This document shows, piece after piece, positions 45,300 through 56,885 of a stretch of 64,000 nucleotides of DNA (position 1 is the first letter of the stretch; each line of letters starts with the position of its first letter). The notes below the pieces were generated by a model. It did no database searches. It was not told the origin of the DNA and saw nothing but the letters and a program-made list of their open reading frames with translations. Source of the DNA: Blasia pusilla (taxonomy: Eukaryota; Marchantiophyta; Marchantiopsida; Blasiales); the NCBI GenBank assembly GCA_050084515.1, contig CM114271.1, forward strand, positions 63,798,001 through 63,862,000, in the 5' to 3' direction. A program made the position numbers and the translations under genes.

Positions 45300-46702
45300 C
45301 TCAAGTCTTGCTCCCAGCCACTCCTTCAACCGTCTCGGTAGGCATGGGGCTCACCAACGCAACTCCTATGATCTTTCACATCCTCAAACGACCCTGCTCA
45401 CCTAATCCTAAGCTGAAAATCCATGTTAAGCAATTCAAGTCATCGCCCGACCCAAGACATGGCGTCATGATGCCTCTGATGGTGACGGTATTGCCGTCAT
45501 TCCTTTGGGGAATCCCATCGCTCGCTCTCGCTCATCGGCGTTGGGCTCCACCAACCTTTGTACCTACTCATCCCAAACCAAGGCAGGTCCGGCCTCCTTG
45601 AATGCATAGGAAGCGAGAAAACTCACCAATGTGGGAAAGGCTGCCCGTGGCATGCTAATCCTGTTGACCACAGTCATCGGCGGTCGATCATTGTGCCTCA
45701 CTGCCTGTGATCGACGGCCCAGATCCAATATAGAATCCACCAACACATCAGAGGGACGCTCCACTCTCACATATGCTCTCTGCAACATCTCGTGTGGTAC
45801 GAAGTTGGTCCACCAAGGCACTGGCGATGTGCTTGTGAATCCACACCCACCGCATCCAACAAAATTGCCGGGCCGATCCATGCGCGCACTTGATGTGCAC
45901 TTTTCACCACACGGGACCTCGAATTGCCCAAAATTGGTACATTCTCCAGAATGTATATTGGAGGACGAAAGTGATGCTCCTGCAAGTGTTGCAAGATCCA
46001 CATCATCTCCCAAAACAACCTAGATCAAGGGTCAGCTAATCCGCTACCCCGTCCAGCACTCGAATAGCCCTCACATGGCCAACCAGCAATGACCAAGTCT
46101 ATGGTCCCTACCCGCTCCAAATCCTGCGCCCCCAACAATGAAATGTTCCTCGGTAGGGAACTCTAGTAACCCTGAATGGCAGACGTAAACAACAAGTCGG
46201 AAAAATGGAGGCGTAATTGCGCCACTTGGTGAAGTGAAGCGCGCCTCATAACATCATCAATCTCCACATACATGTATTGTTGCATGCGCACTCCAACCTG
46301 CAAAATAGCAACTAACCCAATGTTGATCCCTCCAAAGAGATCCAACATCCCAATACCCTTCTTTGGGATGCACCACACAATCGGGGTGGTGTCCAAAGGG
46401 GTCATAGCAGCACTACTCCCTACTTGGGGTTCCTCTGACCCGTCACACTCTGGTGCAAACGTCTCACTCCACACGGTCTGTACATGCTCAATGGCTAAGT
46501 GTTGAAGCTCCTCAGTCGAGCCCCAAAGCGGCACCTCTCCTCCATGGACTGATGCGGCTACCATCACACTCCTCTGCATAGAAATATCAAGAACGGGAGT
46601 ATCCTCTGCATGGACATGTCTCTCAATCAAATCACTAGGCCAAGTAATGGCACTGCTAAATGCTGTTAAGGTCGCCATCTCTCCTAGCCGTCGCTTGATC
46701 AC
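45300..46702 (-). pseudogene. Copy 2 C5 cytosine methyltransferase
   Basis: Between protease and RT this copy carries the same methyltransferase as the plus copy. Motif I MLDLFGGINIGL is at 46,348-46,313. MYVEIDD (motif II) follows, then motif IV GWPCEGYSSAG (about 46,085), LFWEM, motif VI ENVP (about 45,950), and a motif VIII-like RQCL. Next come the variable region and the start of motif IX, with the segment ASYAFKEAGPALVWDE near 45,600-45,564 also readable. The catalytic Cys of PCEG and the Glu of ENV are kept. Stops include CAG-to-TAG after GY (about 46,167) and a TGA in the motif IV loop. Independent conservation in this copy shows the domain belongs to the element. Confidence 0.85.
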
Positions 46703-46714
46703 TGCACTTGTGAA

Positions 46715-47833
46715 TCAAACGGGTAATAGACTAAGGCTCCCATCGCCTGACTGCCATCCTGCTTTGTAGGATGTTGGCTCCTCCCAATAATCCAGGGAAA
46801 ATCCCATCAGATATAACACTGCTCCACCAACCAAGACGTCGCAGGACTGTGCATCAATCATTATCGCCTTGGCTCGCACCACGGACTTATTTGTAGGATG
46901 CCTCGGGCGAATCCTCACCACAACCTCCTGTTGGTTGATATATTGTATGGTACTTGCTCCACCCAAGGATTTGTGCATCCAAAATGGATAACGCTCCACA
47001 TCGGCTCTCGTCAAGCCCAATCCTCTGAATGAAGCTTTCCCCAACATCATGGGTTGCGCTCCTAAATCCAACAAGACGTGTTGCGGACTAAAAGCTCTAC
47101 CTCCGGAACTTAGCAATTGGAAGACCTCTCCCCGGTTATCCAGCAATACAATACCAGGAGAAGCCATGACACGCTTTATCACGGGTCTAGCGGGCATCTC
47201 CGCCATCCTAGCAGCCGTAGCCTGCCATGAATCTGATGTGGACGGCCTGAGCATCAGCTCCAAGGGCAGGTCCATCACCTCCTCTAAAATCACCTCTAAA
47301 CGTGATGTAGGAACTCCAACTCCATGCTCACATAACATAGTGGCCAATCGGAATACCTCGACGGATGTATCTCCCAATGTCATAACATCGAAAGCACAAA
47401 ATAGCAGAGCACGGTACACCATCGTGGCCGCCCCCAACCTCGTACTCGACACATGCTCCTCTTGAGCATCAACAATAGGAGTCGTCGCACTTGTTTCTCC
47501 CATTGCCCTCCGTGCCCGTAGACCAATATCACCAACTCTCCAAGAACTCTGATCAGGACCCATACCTTTGACAATAGTCACGTTGATAACCTCATGGTGC
47601 AGCACCATCTCCTCCTCCATGCTGAGGCACACGTCCATGACCCTCACGAGTGCAATCACGCTGATGATGGGCTCCACCACATGACCAACAAGTAATCGTA
47701 GGTGGCTGCTGTTGAGCCGCATATGAAGGTACAGGTCTCTAAGGCACGACCTCTCGGTATCCTCCCTGAGCTCGTGGTGCCACAATCGACCTATCTCGGT
47801 CCACGTAGCTGCATTGGTGGCGTAGACAATCAT
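46715..47833 (-). pseudogene. Copy 2 end of gag and aspartic protease
   Basis: 372-codon frame. The first part is an out-of-frame reading of the end of gag. From about 47,580 it follows the plus copy's region before the protease (RRAMGE, CEHGVGVP, EEVMDLPLE). The protease core reads VLLDLGAQPMMLGKASFRGLGLTRADVERYPF. The catalytic DS/TG is changed to DLG, so this protease should be inactive. A C-terminal half continues to AKAIMIDAQSCDVLVGGAVLYLMGFSLDYW, matching the frame-shifted part of the plus copy. A 508-bp or so deletion upstream has removed the second zinc knuckle and the gag tail. Confidence 0.78.
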
Positions 47834-48560
47834 GATTGCTCTCGCCCTGAACCCATGGTGGCCATGCTCTCCTCCGCCATGTTGCGTCCAATGTTCTTGG
47901 CGGTCCTAAAAAAATCTCTCAACGTAGGGGAGATGTTCATAAGAAGCACCCCCTCCCGCGTCCGCAGGGACCGGTCCAGCATAGCGTACCATGACTGAAT
48001 AGCCTAAGCCTCTGTCACCCCTGAGTGAGGTTGATCAATCGGCGCAAGCGAGTGTAAGCCTTATGCAAACTCTCACTCGGGTGCCTCTGGAAGTCGTGGA
48101 TGCTCCGCAACTTCTCCGTCCGTACCCCCTGGTACCTCGCCCTCAACTCAGCGAAGAACTCAACCACGGGGTTGAACCTGGGATAAATCCGACTAGACGG
48201 TGCAACTGCTCTAGTGCGAGTGACCCGTTGTGAGTCACACTTACTCCTAAACTCCGCAATGAAGTCATGCAGCTCTATAGTACCTATAGTACTCAAAAAC
48301 CTACGCGGTCCTCTATCCCGATTGTCCATCTCGTACGCCAAACTAGTAGGACCACTCAATGTGTACGGTGGATCACTAACACACTCCTCTACATACTCCC
48401 CCTTGTCTGAAGACGACACATAAAGAGATCGAGGTGGTCTCTCACATGGAGACCCTCGAAACCTCGCACCACTCTGCGTAAATCCTCCACAACTACTCTC
48501 AGGTCCACTACCTCGCCTCTCAAAATCCCGAAAGGACGCCGTGATAGCCCTCGTGTCCCT
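47834..48560 (-). pseudogene. Copy 2 gag, with in-frame deletion
   Basis: The frame 48,419-48,015 aligns with the plus-copy Gag from SSSDKGE through TRLRRLIN. Relative to it, 234 bp (78 codons) are missing exactly between two GGG triplets (plus-copy coordinates 54,551-54,784), an in-frame microhomology deletion. A lost G in a G-run then shifts the frame at LTQG. The first zinc knuckle (CWSCGGAHH...C) is still readable at about 47,680, followed in its proper frame by the same TGA as in the plus copy. Confidence 0.8.
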
Positions 48561-50159
48561 CTCACACGATCACTCCTAATCCCTCAATCACTCAAACTAA
48601 ACATGCGACACTCAATCTATACTCTCTCATTGAGACGTGTGTTGTGTAGCAGCAAGCAGCGTGGTGCGGAAAATCAACTGATCTATCATCTCATCGACAA
48701 ACCATCCTCAACTTTGGACATCCCACACAGGTCTATGTCCCCTAAACCCATACATCATCAATGCTCTCAGCATCAACACAAAACCCAATATCCCAAATAA
48801 CTTTCCAATACCAGGAAATCCCTCACACGTACAGGGTAAGAGACCAGAATGGGTAACCTAACAATAATGTCGATGTCGCTCTTAGGCAACTGCAAATCTT
48901 GACCCTAACTTGATCGTGAAGATAACTCCTCCAATTAGAAAGTCGAACTCCTCTCGGACTGACGCTACTCAAACATCCTCGATATGCAATGCAGGTCTAG
49001 CGGTCTAGCGGTCCGGCGCGGCAGTGAACGACTACAAGCGGCACGGCACTCGGTGGCATACCCTCCTCAATCAACAATTCACATGCTCAGCTCCTTGGTG
49101 AAGGAGCGTCTCTGCTATCGAGACGGTGCGGTGCGGCCACGAGAGGCACGACGCAGCAATGGACGACGCATTGCAACCACGGACGTCACCCCACGGTACT
49201 CAATCGTCGTCGAGCGGCTACCAATCACAACATAGCAGCATGAAATGAAAACTCAAACACCGTAACCCGAGGTCACCTGCCATCACTGGTTAATGAAAAA
49301 AATGCAATGACGATGGCAACCAAAACAAAGTACGTGGTGGTGGCGCAAGTCAGAGAATCAACGGTCTTCGTGGAAGATCGTCCACTCCGTAATGGCGGAA
49401 ATGGCAACCAAGGGTGGACAAGGGCCGAACACGGCTCTGAGCAGCGCGAGGTGGCGGCAGCGACCGACGGTGGACTGTGGACCGTTGACGGTGAAGATAA
49501 CGGTTGACCGTTGATGGTGACAGTTAACCATTGGCAATGATGGTTGAACGTCGATGGCAGACCGTTGACGGTGAATATGACGGCAATGGCCGCCTCAGAG
49601 CCGGCTGGTTTATGGTTTGAACAATTTAACCCTAAAAATCACATAGCAATGGCAGTTTTGCAAGATTGATCTTAACTTTTTGCTCACAACTCCAAATTGT
49701 GCACCGTCTATTGCACAACGTGCACAACTTCATGATCTACGACACCCTTATAAAATATTTTAAATTGGACATTCCAGTAAAAACTGACAAGGATTATCGT
49801 AAAGCCCAATGGCTCTTTCTCCTACATAAAATCAGGCAACACTTCAGCGCTGATTTCTTCCAAAGAAAATCTAAAACCTATGAGAACATAATTCAGAAAG
49901 TTACATGATGCTCTTGAGAGCACCAACATGGATTAATCCATCCCCATACTCAATTCCTATCTAAAATTGGGCAACGCTTCCGCGTGCCACTCTCCCGTAT
50001 AAAAAAAAAGCAAAGCAAAATAGCAAACTCGCACGGCTCTTGCTCCGGTGAGCACTCCCATGAGCCATGAAGTGCGGAACATGGTCCCCCAACTTGCATC
50101 AAATATCAAGCAACCAATGAGCTCCCCCATAAAGCTCTCTCACTCACTCATTCTCTCTT
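48561..50159 (-). other. Copy 2 leader with GTTGAC-type repeats
   Basis: Non-coding leader between A1 and gag, homologous to 52,593-54,204. About 49,466-49,590 contains many degenerate copies of an ACCGTTGACGGT-like unit, the counterpart of 53,205-53,321. Confidence 0.7.
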
Positions 50160-50675
50160 TGTAAAATAAGATCTAATCTCTCTCACAACACCATAGTTCT
50201 CACATGTGTGCACTCTCACATGTCTCTCTCAATGTCAAACCAAACCTACTCTCCTAATGAGAGGCTTGGGTTACACTCACAAGGCAATGGACCATAGCTC
50301 GCTGCCTCATGCGAAGAGGTTCAACAAAGAGAGAATGAGCTCTCAAGCTCTTTCTCCTTGAGGTATACCCCTACCCTCTCCCAAGCTCTCTCCGTGGTAA
50401 CCTATGCTCTCAAGTCACCTCCTTGGCTTTTGACCTGATGTAGGAGGTCAAGAGCCACTTACCAAAAATATAAAGTCTATCATTTACTCAAAATGGTACT
50501 TACCTAAAATAGTAAGTTCCTCAATATGGTTCCAAATGAGCCGAAACGAAGGGGAAAACTACTCTCTCGGGTTTCCTGAGGCCTTAGCAGGTCATCCTCA
50601 AACTTTTGAGCATGTCCTCCACTACTCACGAAGACCCTCTAGTAGATCTCATCGATCTATCCTAAAAGACGTGAC
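50160..50675 (-). repeat. A1 repeat (5' LTR-like)
   Basis: 516 bp starting TGTCACGTCTTTTAGG at 50,675 and ending ATTTTACA at 50,160 (minus strand). It is followed by the purine-rich AAGAGAGAATGAG leader, not by repeat B and not by a TGG-type tRNA primer site. Confidence 0.85.
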
Positions 50676-52076
50676 ACCCTCTAGCTTTGACGATACTATC
50701 AATAATATATCTGACATCAGGAAATGGGTAGAATGTTGAATTCAAGATCTAAACTCACTACAACATGAAGCCATTTATTTTAAGTAACTAAGTATGAAAG
50801 CGTTATATATATAATTAGAACCTACACTAAGAAGGCTATACGTCAACAATGCTATTCAATTTTTTTGAAGTTACTAGCATTGAATGATAGGTTTAAGGGT
50901 TGATTTTTTCATGTACTTAGGTGTAAAAATTCATAAAACAACATAGAAAGTAGCGAGTAGCGGTGCAATTAAGCAAAATAGACTCTTCTCTTTATTACCC
51001 TAAAAATCTTAAGTCTACATTTTGGTTGGTTACAAAATGGAGCCCGGATTCGTTGAACTTACCTTACAATGGAAGGGTAAGGTGCATATCATATAGCTCA
51101 TATTATTTTAGTAATCCACAATAAGAACAATACACGAACTAGTTGTCAGTGGAACAACAATAAAGTTATAAGAATAGTGCAAGGGGAGATATATAACATA
51201 CTTGAACCGTTGGATTATTATTGCACTACCCTTAGATAACTTCACTATAGGCAATAAGAGTACATGATCGTTACAAATTGACAACATGCAATAACAATGC
51301 TCAACAAAGGAAAGTGCCTTAAGCTATCTACAAGTTTCAAGTCTACATTGATGATGGAAAGCAAACAACACCACAAAAAACTACTCGTAAATATGCCTCC
51401 CTACTAGAGACATCAAGAAACTACAAATAATAAGCATTCATCAAAACAACTCTTTGTGTAAGAATGCAAATGATTGGTTTGATCTAACTACTTGTATTAT
51501 TGCAAGAGCAAAATGTAGTGCTATATCACGTACATTATAGAAGATATGGATGGTAAGACACATATAATTTGGAGGAGCTAAGCCTCTTGCTTGTTCAATT
51601 GGTTGCTGCGTGATAGCTTGCAAAGAATGGATAAATTTTCTATTATAGTACTTAGACTAAGCACTCGATCTACTAACAAAAGAGAATATGTAAGGCAGTG
51701 GGACCTAGATAGCTTGAGGTGGACAAGTCGCCTTATAAAAAATAAAATTATGTGCATCCGTTATCTAAGAAGTAAAATTTGAACAACTTAGATAATGTAA
51801 AAAGAAGGGCGGACATGGCTAAGGTAGAACAAAACGAGCCCATTCTTAATGCAAATTTGATTTGTACAACTAGTAAAGTGTAATCAGGATTGACATACAC
51901 ATAAACAATGTCCCAATGAACAAAGTCTAGCCATGTAATTCAATTACAAATGAGTTGTGAACCATCAATTATGCAATAGAGATGCAAGTTGATGTATAAT
52001 CTGTGCTATTACCTATATCTTTAAGATATATAAGTACTGAATATACAATTTTAAAACAACCTATCCTTATGGTGTG
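50676..52076. other. AT-rich spacer between the two head-to-head elements
   Basis: 1.4 kb with no supported gene. The 5' A1 repeats of both long copies face this spacer, so any A-repeat promoters would fire outward into their own elements from the same locus. Confidence 0.5.
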
Positions 52077-52592
52077 TGTTACGTCTTTTAGGATAGATCG
52101 GTGAGATCTAATAGAGCGCCTTCGTGAGTAGTGGAGGACACGCTCAGTAGGTCACGGATGACCTACTGAAGCCCCGGGAAACCTGAGAGAGCAGGTTTCC
52201 CCTTCGTTTCGGCTCATTTGGAGCCATATTGAGGAACTTACTATTTTAGGTAAGTACCATTTTGAGTATATGATCGACTTTATATTTTTGGTAAGTGGCC
52301 CTTGACCTCCTACATCAGGTCAAGAGCCAAGGAGGTGACTTGGGAGAATAGGTTACCATGGAGAGAGCTTGGAAGAGGGGAGGGGTATACCTCAAGGAGA
52401 GAGAGCTTGAGAGCTCATTCTCTCTTTGTTGAACCTCTTGGCATGAGGCGGCGGAGCTATGGTACCTTGCCTTGTGAGTGTAACCCAAGCCTCTCATTAG
52501 GAGAGTGGGTTTGGTTTGACATAAGAGAGAGTGCACACCTTTGAGAGCTATGGTGTGAGATGGTGGAGAGAGAGATTGGATCTTACTTTACA
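52077..52592 (+). repeat. A1 repeat (5' LTR-like)
   Basis: 516 bp, TGTTACG...CTTTACA. It contains a G/A-rich second half. The downstream sequence is CAGAGAGAATCAG, with no repeat B and no recognisable primer binding site. Confidence 0.88.
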
Positions 52593-54204
52593 CAGAGAGA
52601 ATCAGAGAATCGGAGAATGAGAGAGTGAGAGAGCTTCATGGGGGAGCTTGCTGGTCACTCGTTGTTTTTGCAGGTTGGGGACCGTGTTCCCATTTTAGCG
52701 GCTCATGGGAGTGCTTACCGGAGCAAGGGCTGCTTTCATTATTCTTTGCATTTGCCGATTTTTCGTGTGGAAGAGTGGCGCGCGGAAGCCCTGCCCAATT
52801 TTTGATAGGGATTGAGTATGGGGGCGGGTTGCTCCATGCTGGTGCTCTCGAAAGCACCATGTAACTTGCTGATTTGTATTTTTATAGATTTTACATTTTC
52901 GTTGGGAGAAATCAGCGCGGAAGCGCTGCCGAATTTTGTGTAGAAGAAAGAGATATTGGGCTTTACGACAATCCCTGTCAGTTTTTACTGAAATATTTGA
53001 TTCTAAATATTTGTTGATGCTGGAGTAGATCGTGAAGCTGTGCACGCTGTGCAACAAATAGTGCGCAATTTGGAGTGCGAGCAAAAAGTTATGGTCAATC
53101 TTGTAAAACTGGCATTGCTAAGCAATTTTTAAGGGTTAAATTGTGCAAACCCTAAATCAGCCGCCGCCGGTCCTAAATCAGCCGCCACACCGGCGGCGGC
53201 CGTTGCCATCAACGGTCAACGGTCAACCATAACCTTCGACGGTCAATCGTCACCGTCATCGGTCGTCCGTCACCATCAACGGTCAACCGTCACCGTCAAC
53301 GGTCCACCGTCCATTGTCCACCCTTTGGGTGCCATTGCCGCCATTACGGAGTGGAGGGTCTTCCACGATGTTCGTTGATTCCCTGACTTGCATCGCCACC
53401 ACGTACTTTGTTTTGGCCGCCACTGTCATTGCAGTTTTGTCATCAACCAGTGATGGCAGATGACCTCCGGTTATGGAGTTTGAGTTTTGATTTCATGCTG
53501 CTATGTTGTGAGTGGTAGCCGCTCGACGACGATCGAGTATCGTGCCGTGACGCCTGTAGCCGCAACGCGCCGCCGATTGCCGTGCCGTGCCGCTCGTGGC
53601 CGCAGCGCGCGATCTCGATCACGGAGCTGCACCGTCATTGTGGAGCGGAGTATGGGTTTATTGTTGATTGAGGAGGGTATGCCGCCGAGTGCCGCATCCC
53701 ATCATCGAGGGCCGTGCCGTTCGTAGTCGTTCCGTGCGGCCTGCAACGCCGCACCATTCAGCTGGAACCGAACCGTCTATCGAAGAGTTTTGAGCAATGT
53801 CAGTACGTGAGGAGTATGACTTGCTGATTGGAGGAGTTGTCTCCACGACCGAGTTGGGATCGAGATTTGCAGTTGCTGAGGAGCGACATCGACATGTGTT
53901 CAGGTTACCCATTCTGGTCCTTTACCCTGCACGTGTGAGGGATTCTGGGATTTGGGTAGTTTATTTGGGGATCCAGGGTGTGGGGATGCTGAGAGCATCA
54001 TTTATGTATGTGGTTTAGGGGACATAGACCTGTGTGGGATGTCCAGAGTTGAGGGTAGGTTGTCGATGAGATGATAGCCTGGTCGATTTGCTGCACCAGG
54101 CCGCGTGTTGCCGCATGTTACACGTCTCGGGGAGGGAGAGTGTAGATCGAGTGCCGTATGTTTGGGATGAGTGATTGAGGGATTACTCATGAGGTTCAGA
54201 GTGA
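52593..54204 (+). other. Copy 1 leader
   Basis: About 1.6 kb of non-coding leader. The part 53,150-53,780 is strongly GC-rich. It includes a CCGCCG/GGCGGC palindromic stretch (53,160-53,202) and an array of about ten degenerate GGTCAACCGTCACCGTCAAC-like units (53,205-53,321). The same array is present in copy 2. It is a candidate packaging or internal regulatory structure. Confidence 0.6.
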
Positions 54205-55914
54205 TTGGGTGAGAGGGGCACGAGGGTCATCACGGAGTCCGTTCGGGACTTTGAGAGGCGAGGTGGTGAACCCGAGAGTAGCTCTAGAGGTTTTACGCGG
54301 AGTGGCGCGAGGTTCCGAGGGTCTCCACGTGAGGGACCACCTCGACCTCCTTCTGTGTCATCTTCAGACAAGGGGGAGGGTATAGAGGAGTTTGTGAGCA
54401 TATCGCCACACATTGTGAGTGGTCCTACCAGTTGGGCGTACGAGATGGACGACCGGGGTAGAGAACCGCGTAGGTTTTCAAGTGCAGTAGGCACGATTAA
54501 GTTGCACGATTTTTTAGCAGAGTTTAAGAGTTGGTGCGACTCCCAACGGGCCAAGAACTCTAGAGAGTTCAACCCGTTTACAGCATGGAACGGTATGTTC
54601 CAGCATTTAGAGGGGGCGCCCATGGACGATTACAATGAGTTCTCTCAGAGATATGCATGTGAGATCGAGGCGTGGAGGCTCTACTATGACCCACATTATG
54701 TGTCATGGACGGAGCCGTTCCCAGATGAGGAGGAGGAGTTAGGAGAGGCTACTGCCTCTTCCACTAGTGACATTTTAGGAGGGGTCACTCGCACGGGAGC
54801 AGTTGCACCGTCTAGTCGGGTTCGTCCCAAGTTCAACCATGTGGTTGAGTTCTTTGCTGAGTTGAGGGCGAGCTACCAGGGAGTACGGACGGAGAAGTTG
54901 CGGAGCATCCACGACTTCCAGAGGCGCCCGGGTGAGAGTTTGCATGAGGCTTACACTCGCTTGCGCCGGTTGATCAACGTCACTCAGGGGGTGACAGAGG
55001 CTCAGGCTATCCAGTCATGGTACGCGATGCTGGACCGGACCCTGCGGACACGGGTGCGGGAGGGGGTGCTTCTTATGAACACCTCCCCTACGTTGAGAGA
55101 TGTTTTTAGGACCGCCGAGAACATTGAGCGCAACATGGCGGAGGAGAGCTTAGCCACCATCGGTTCTGGGCGAGAGCAATTACGATTGTCTGCACCACCT
55201 GTGCAGCAACGTGGACTCCGAGATAGGTTGACTGTGGCACCACGAGCTCAAGGAGGATACTGGGAGGCCGTGCCAGAGAGACCTGCGCCTTCATATGCGG
55301 CTCAGCAGCAGCCGCCTACTATTACTTGTTGGTCATGTGGTGGAGCCCATCATCGGCGCGATTGCACTCGTCAGGGTCATGGACGTGTGCCTCAGCATGG
55401 AGATGATGCTGCACTATGAGGTTATCAGTGTGACTATTGTCAGATGTATGGTCATACATGTGCCAAGTGTTTCAGTTTACATCCTGAGTTACGTCCGGAC
55501 CGCGGGCCAGAGAGGGCACCAGAGCAAGTAGCCGGTCCGGGTGGGCCTAGAGATCGTGCACCAGGTGGTCCCGTTGGGGGACGAGGAGCTGGAGTTGCCC
55601 GACATGGTGGTGGAGCTGCCCGTGGAGGAGGTAGAGTACCACCATCTAGACGCGCCGAGGGAGACGTCGGACGTGAGGCTGGAATGGCTGCTCAGACACA
55701 GCAGCTACAGGAGCAGATTGCCGCTATGGCATTGAGGTTACCCGATGCCGGATCCGTGGCATCGACATCATATGGAGCAGCCAGAGATCTAGAGGATCCT
55801 GGATGGATGTGCGGGGTTGCCCAGATGGAGGCCGCCGCAATTGTGATGCTTGGAGCAGCCGCAGAGTTGGATCCATACCGAGGGGAAGCCAGAAGACATA
55901 CTAGTCTTCCTTAG
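54205..55914 (+). pseudogene. Gag, with two zinc knuckles and an internal TGA
   Basis: Structural polyprotein of the retroelement (capsid and nucleocapsid). The frame from 54,205 is open for 404 codons, with a retrotransposon gag region: FFAELRASYQGVRTEKLRS, then FQRRPGESLHEAYTRLRRL. A first zinc knuckle CWSCGGAHHRRDC lies at 55,327-55,365, one residue shorter than the CCHC standard. A TGA at 55,417 then interrupts. In the same frame the sequence continues with a canonical second knuckle CDYCQMYGHTCAKC (55,429-55,470), a Gly/Pro/Arg-rich tail and AAQTQQLQEQIAAMALRL, to a TAG at 55,912. The 55,417 TGA is also present in copy 2. The protease follows in the same frame. The start is the first Met of the long frame; an earlier one is not excluded. 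Confidence 0.85.
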
Positions 55915-56771
55915 TCTTTCACGCTGTCCGAAGCGATGAGGACCCCATCGATGGGTCCTCATCAAAGTTCCTGGAGAGTTAGTGATGTTGTTGGTGTGCA
56001 GGCACGAAGGGCGATGGGAGAAGCGAGTGTGATGATTCCTATTGTTGATGCTCATGAGGGGCATGTGTCGAGCACGTTGTTGGAGGCGGCCACCGTTGTG
56101 TACCGCACTCCTTTATTTTCTGCTTCCAAAGTTATGACGTTGGGGGGTACGCCCGCCGAGGCTTTTCGGCTGGCCACTTCACTATGTGAGCACGGAGTTG
56201 GAGTTCCTGCATCACGTTCAGAGTTGATTGCAGAGGAGGTGATGGACCTGCCCTTGGAGCGGATGCTCGGGCCGTCCACGTCAGATTCATGGTAGGCTGC
56301 GGCTGCTAGGATGGCGGAGATGCCCGCTAGACCCGCGATAGAGCGTGCTATGGTTTCTCCTGGTGGTGTGTTGCTGGATAACCGAGGAGAGGTCTTCCAC
56401 TTGGTGAGTCCTAGAGGTAGAGCTTTTAGTCCGCAACGCGTCTTGTTGGATTCAGGAGCGCAACCCTTGATGTTGGGGAAAGCGTCATTCAGAGGATTGG
56501 GCTTGACGAGAGCCGATGTGGAACGTTTTCCATTCCGAATACAAACATCCTTGGGTGGAGCGAGTACCACACAGTATATCACCCGATATACTGTGTGGTG
56601 AGGATTCGCCCGGGACATCCTACAGATGAGTCCGTGGTGCGCGCCAAGGCGATAGTGACTGATGCAGAGTCCTACGACGTCTTGGTTGGTGGAGCAGTGT
56701 TATACCCGATGGGGTTTTCCCTAGATTCTTTGGGAGGAGTCGATCCTATAGACCAGGATGGTAGTCGGTGA
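55915..56771 (+). pseudogene. Aspartic (retropepsin-type) protease
   Basis: Directly continues the gag frame after the TAG at 55,912. The region 55,936-56,601 contains CEHGVGVPASRS and MDLPLERML, then a TAG at 56,293 where copy 2 has CAG (Gln). The protease active site VLLDSGAQPLMLGK has DSGA at 56,449-56,460, and GLGLTRADVERFPF follows. A short length change near 56,580-56,600 shifts the frame. The downstream half (VVRAKAIVTDAESYDVLVGGAV) is readable in frame with the methyltransferase. Expected role: cleaving the Gag-Pol polyprotein. Confidence 0.83.
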
Positions 56772-56885
56772 TGGGCGCCTTAGCTCATTACCCGTTCGAT
56801 TCACATGTGCAAAGTGATCGAGCAATGGCGAGAGAGATGGCGACCTTAGCAAAGATTTAGCGGTGCCATCACTTGGCCTAGTGAT

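Larger units (their letters stand above)
38797..50675 (-). mobile_element. DNMT-PHD retrotransposon, copy 2 (nested, decayed)
   Basis: This is the minus-strand long copy of the Ty3/gypsy-type element. In its own direction: repeat A1 (50,675-50,160), leader, gag, protease, cytosine methyltransferase, RT, RNase H, integrase, PHD finger, B1-A2-B2 (39,539-38,797). Relative to the plus copy it has in-frame and larger gag deletions, many stops, a mutated protease triad (DLG for DSG), and two later solo-LTR insertions (42,838-43,836 and 39,623-40,892). Its A repeats differ from each other far more than those of the plus copy, so it is the older insertion. No target duplication can be verified because B2 is truncated. 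Confidence 0.88.

Noticed and set aside
52302-52544. 80-codon frame repeated at 62,006-62,248
   Set aside because: It lies inside repeat A and is duplicated only because the repeat is; no coding signature.
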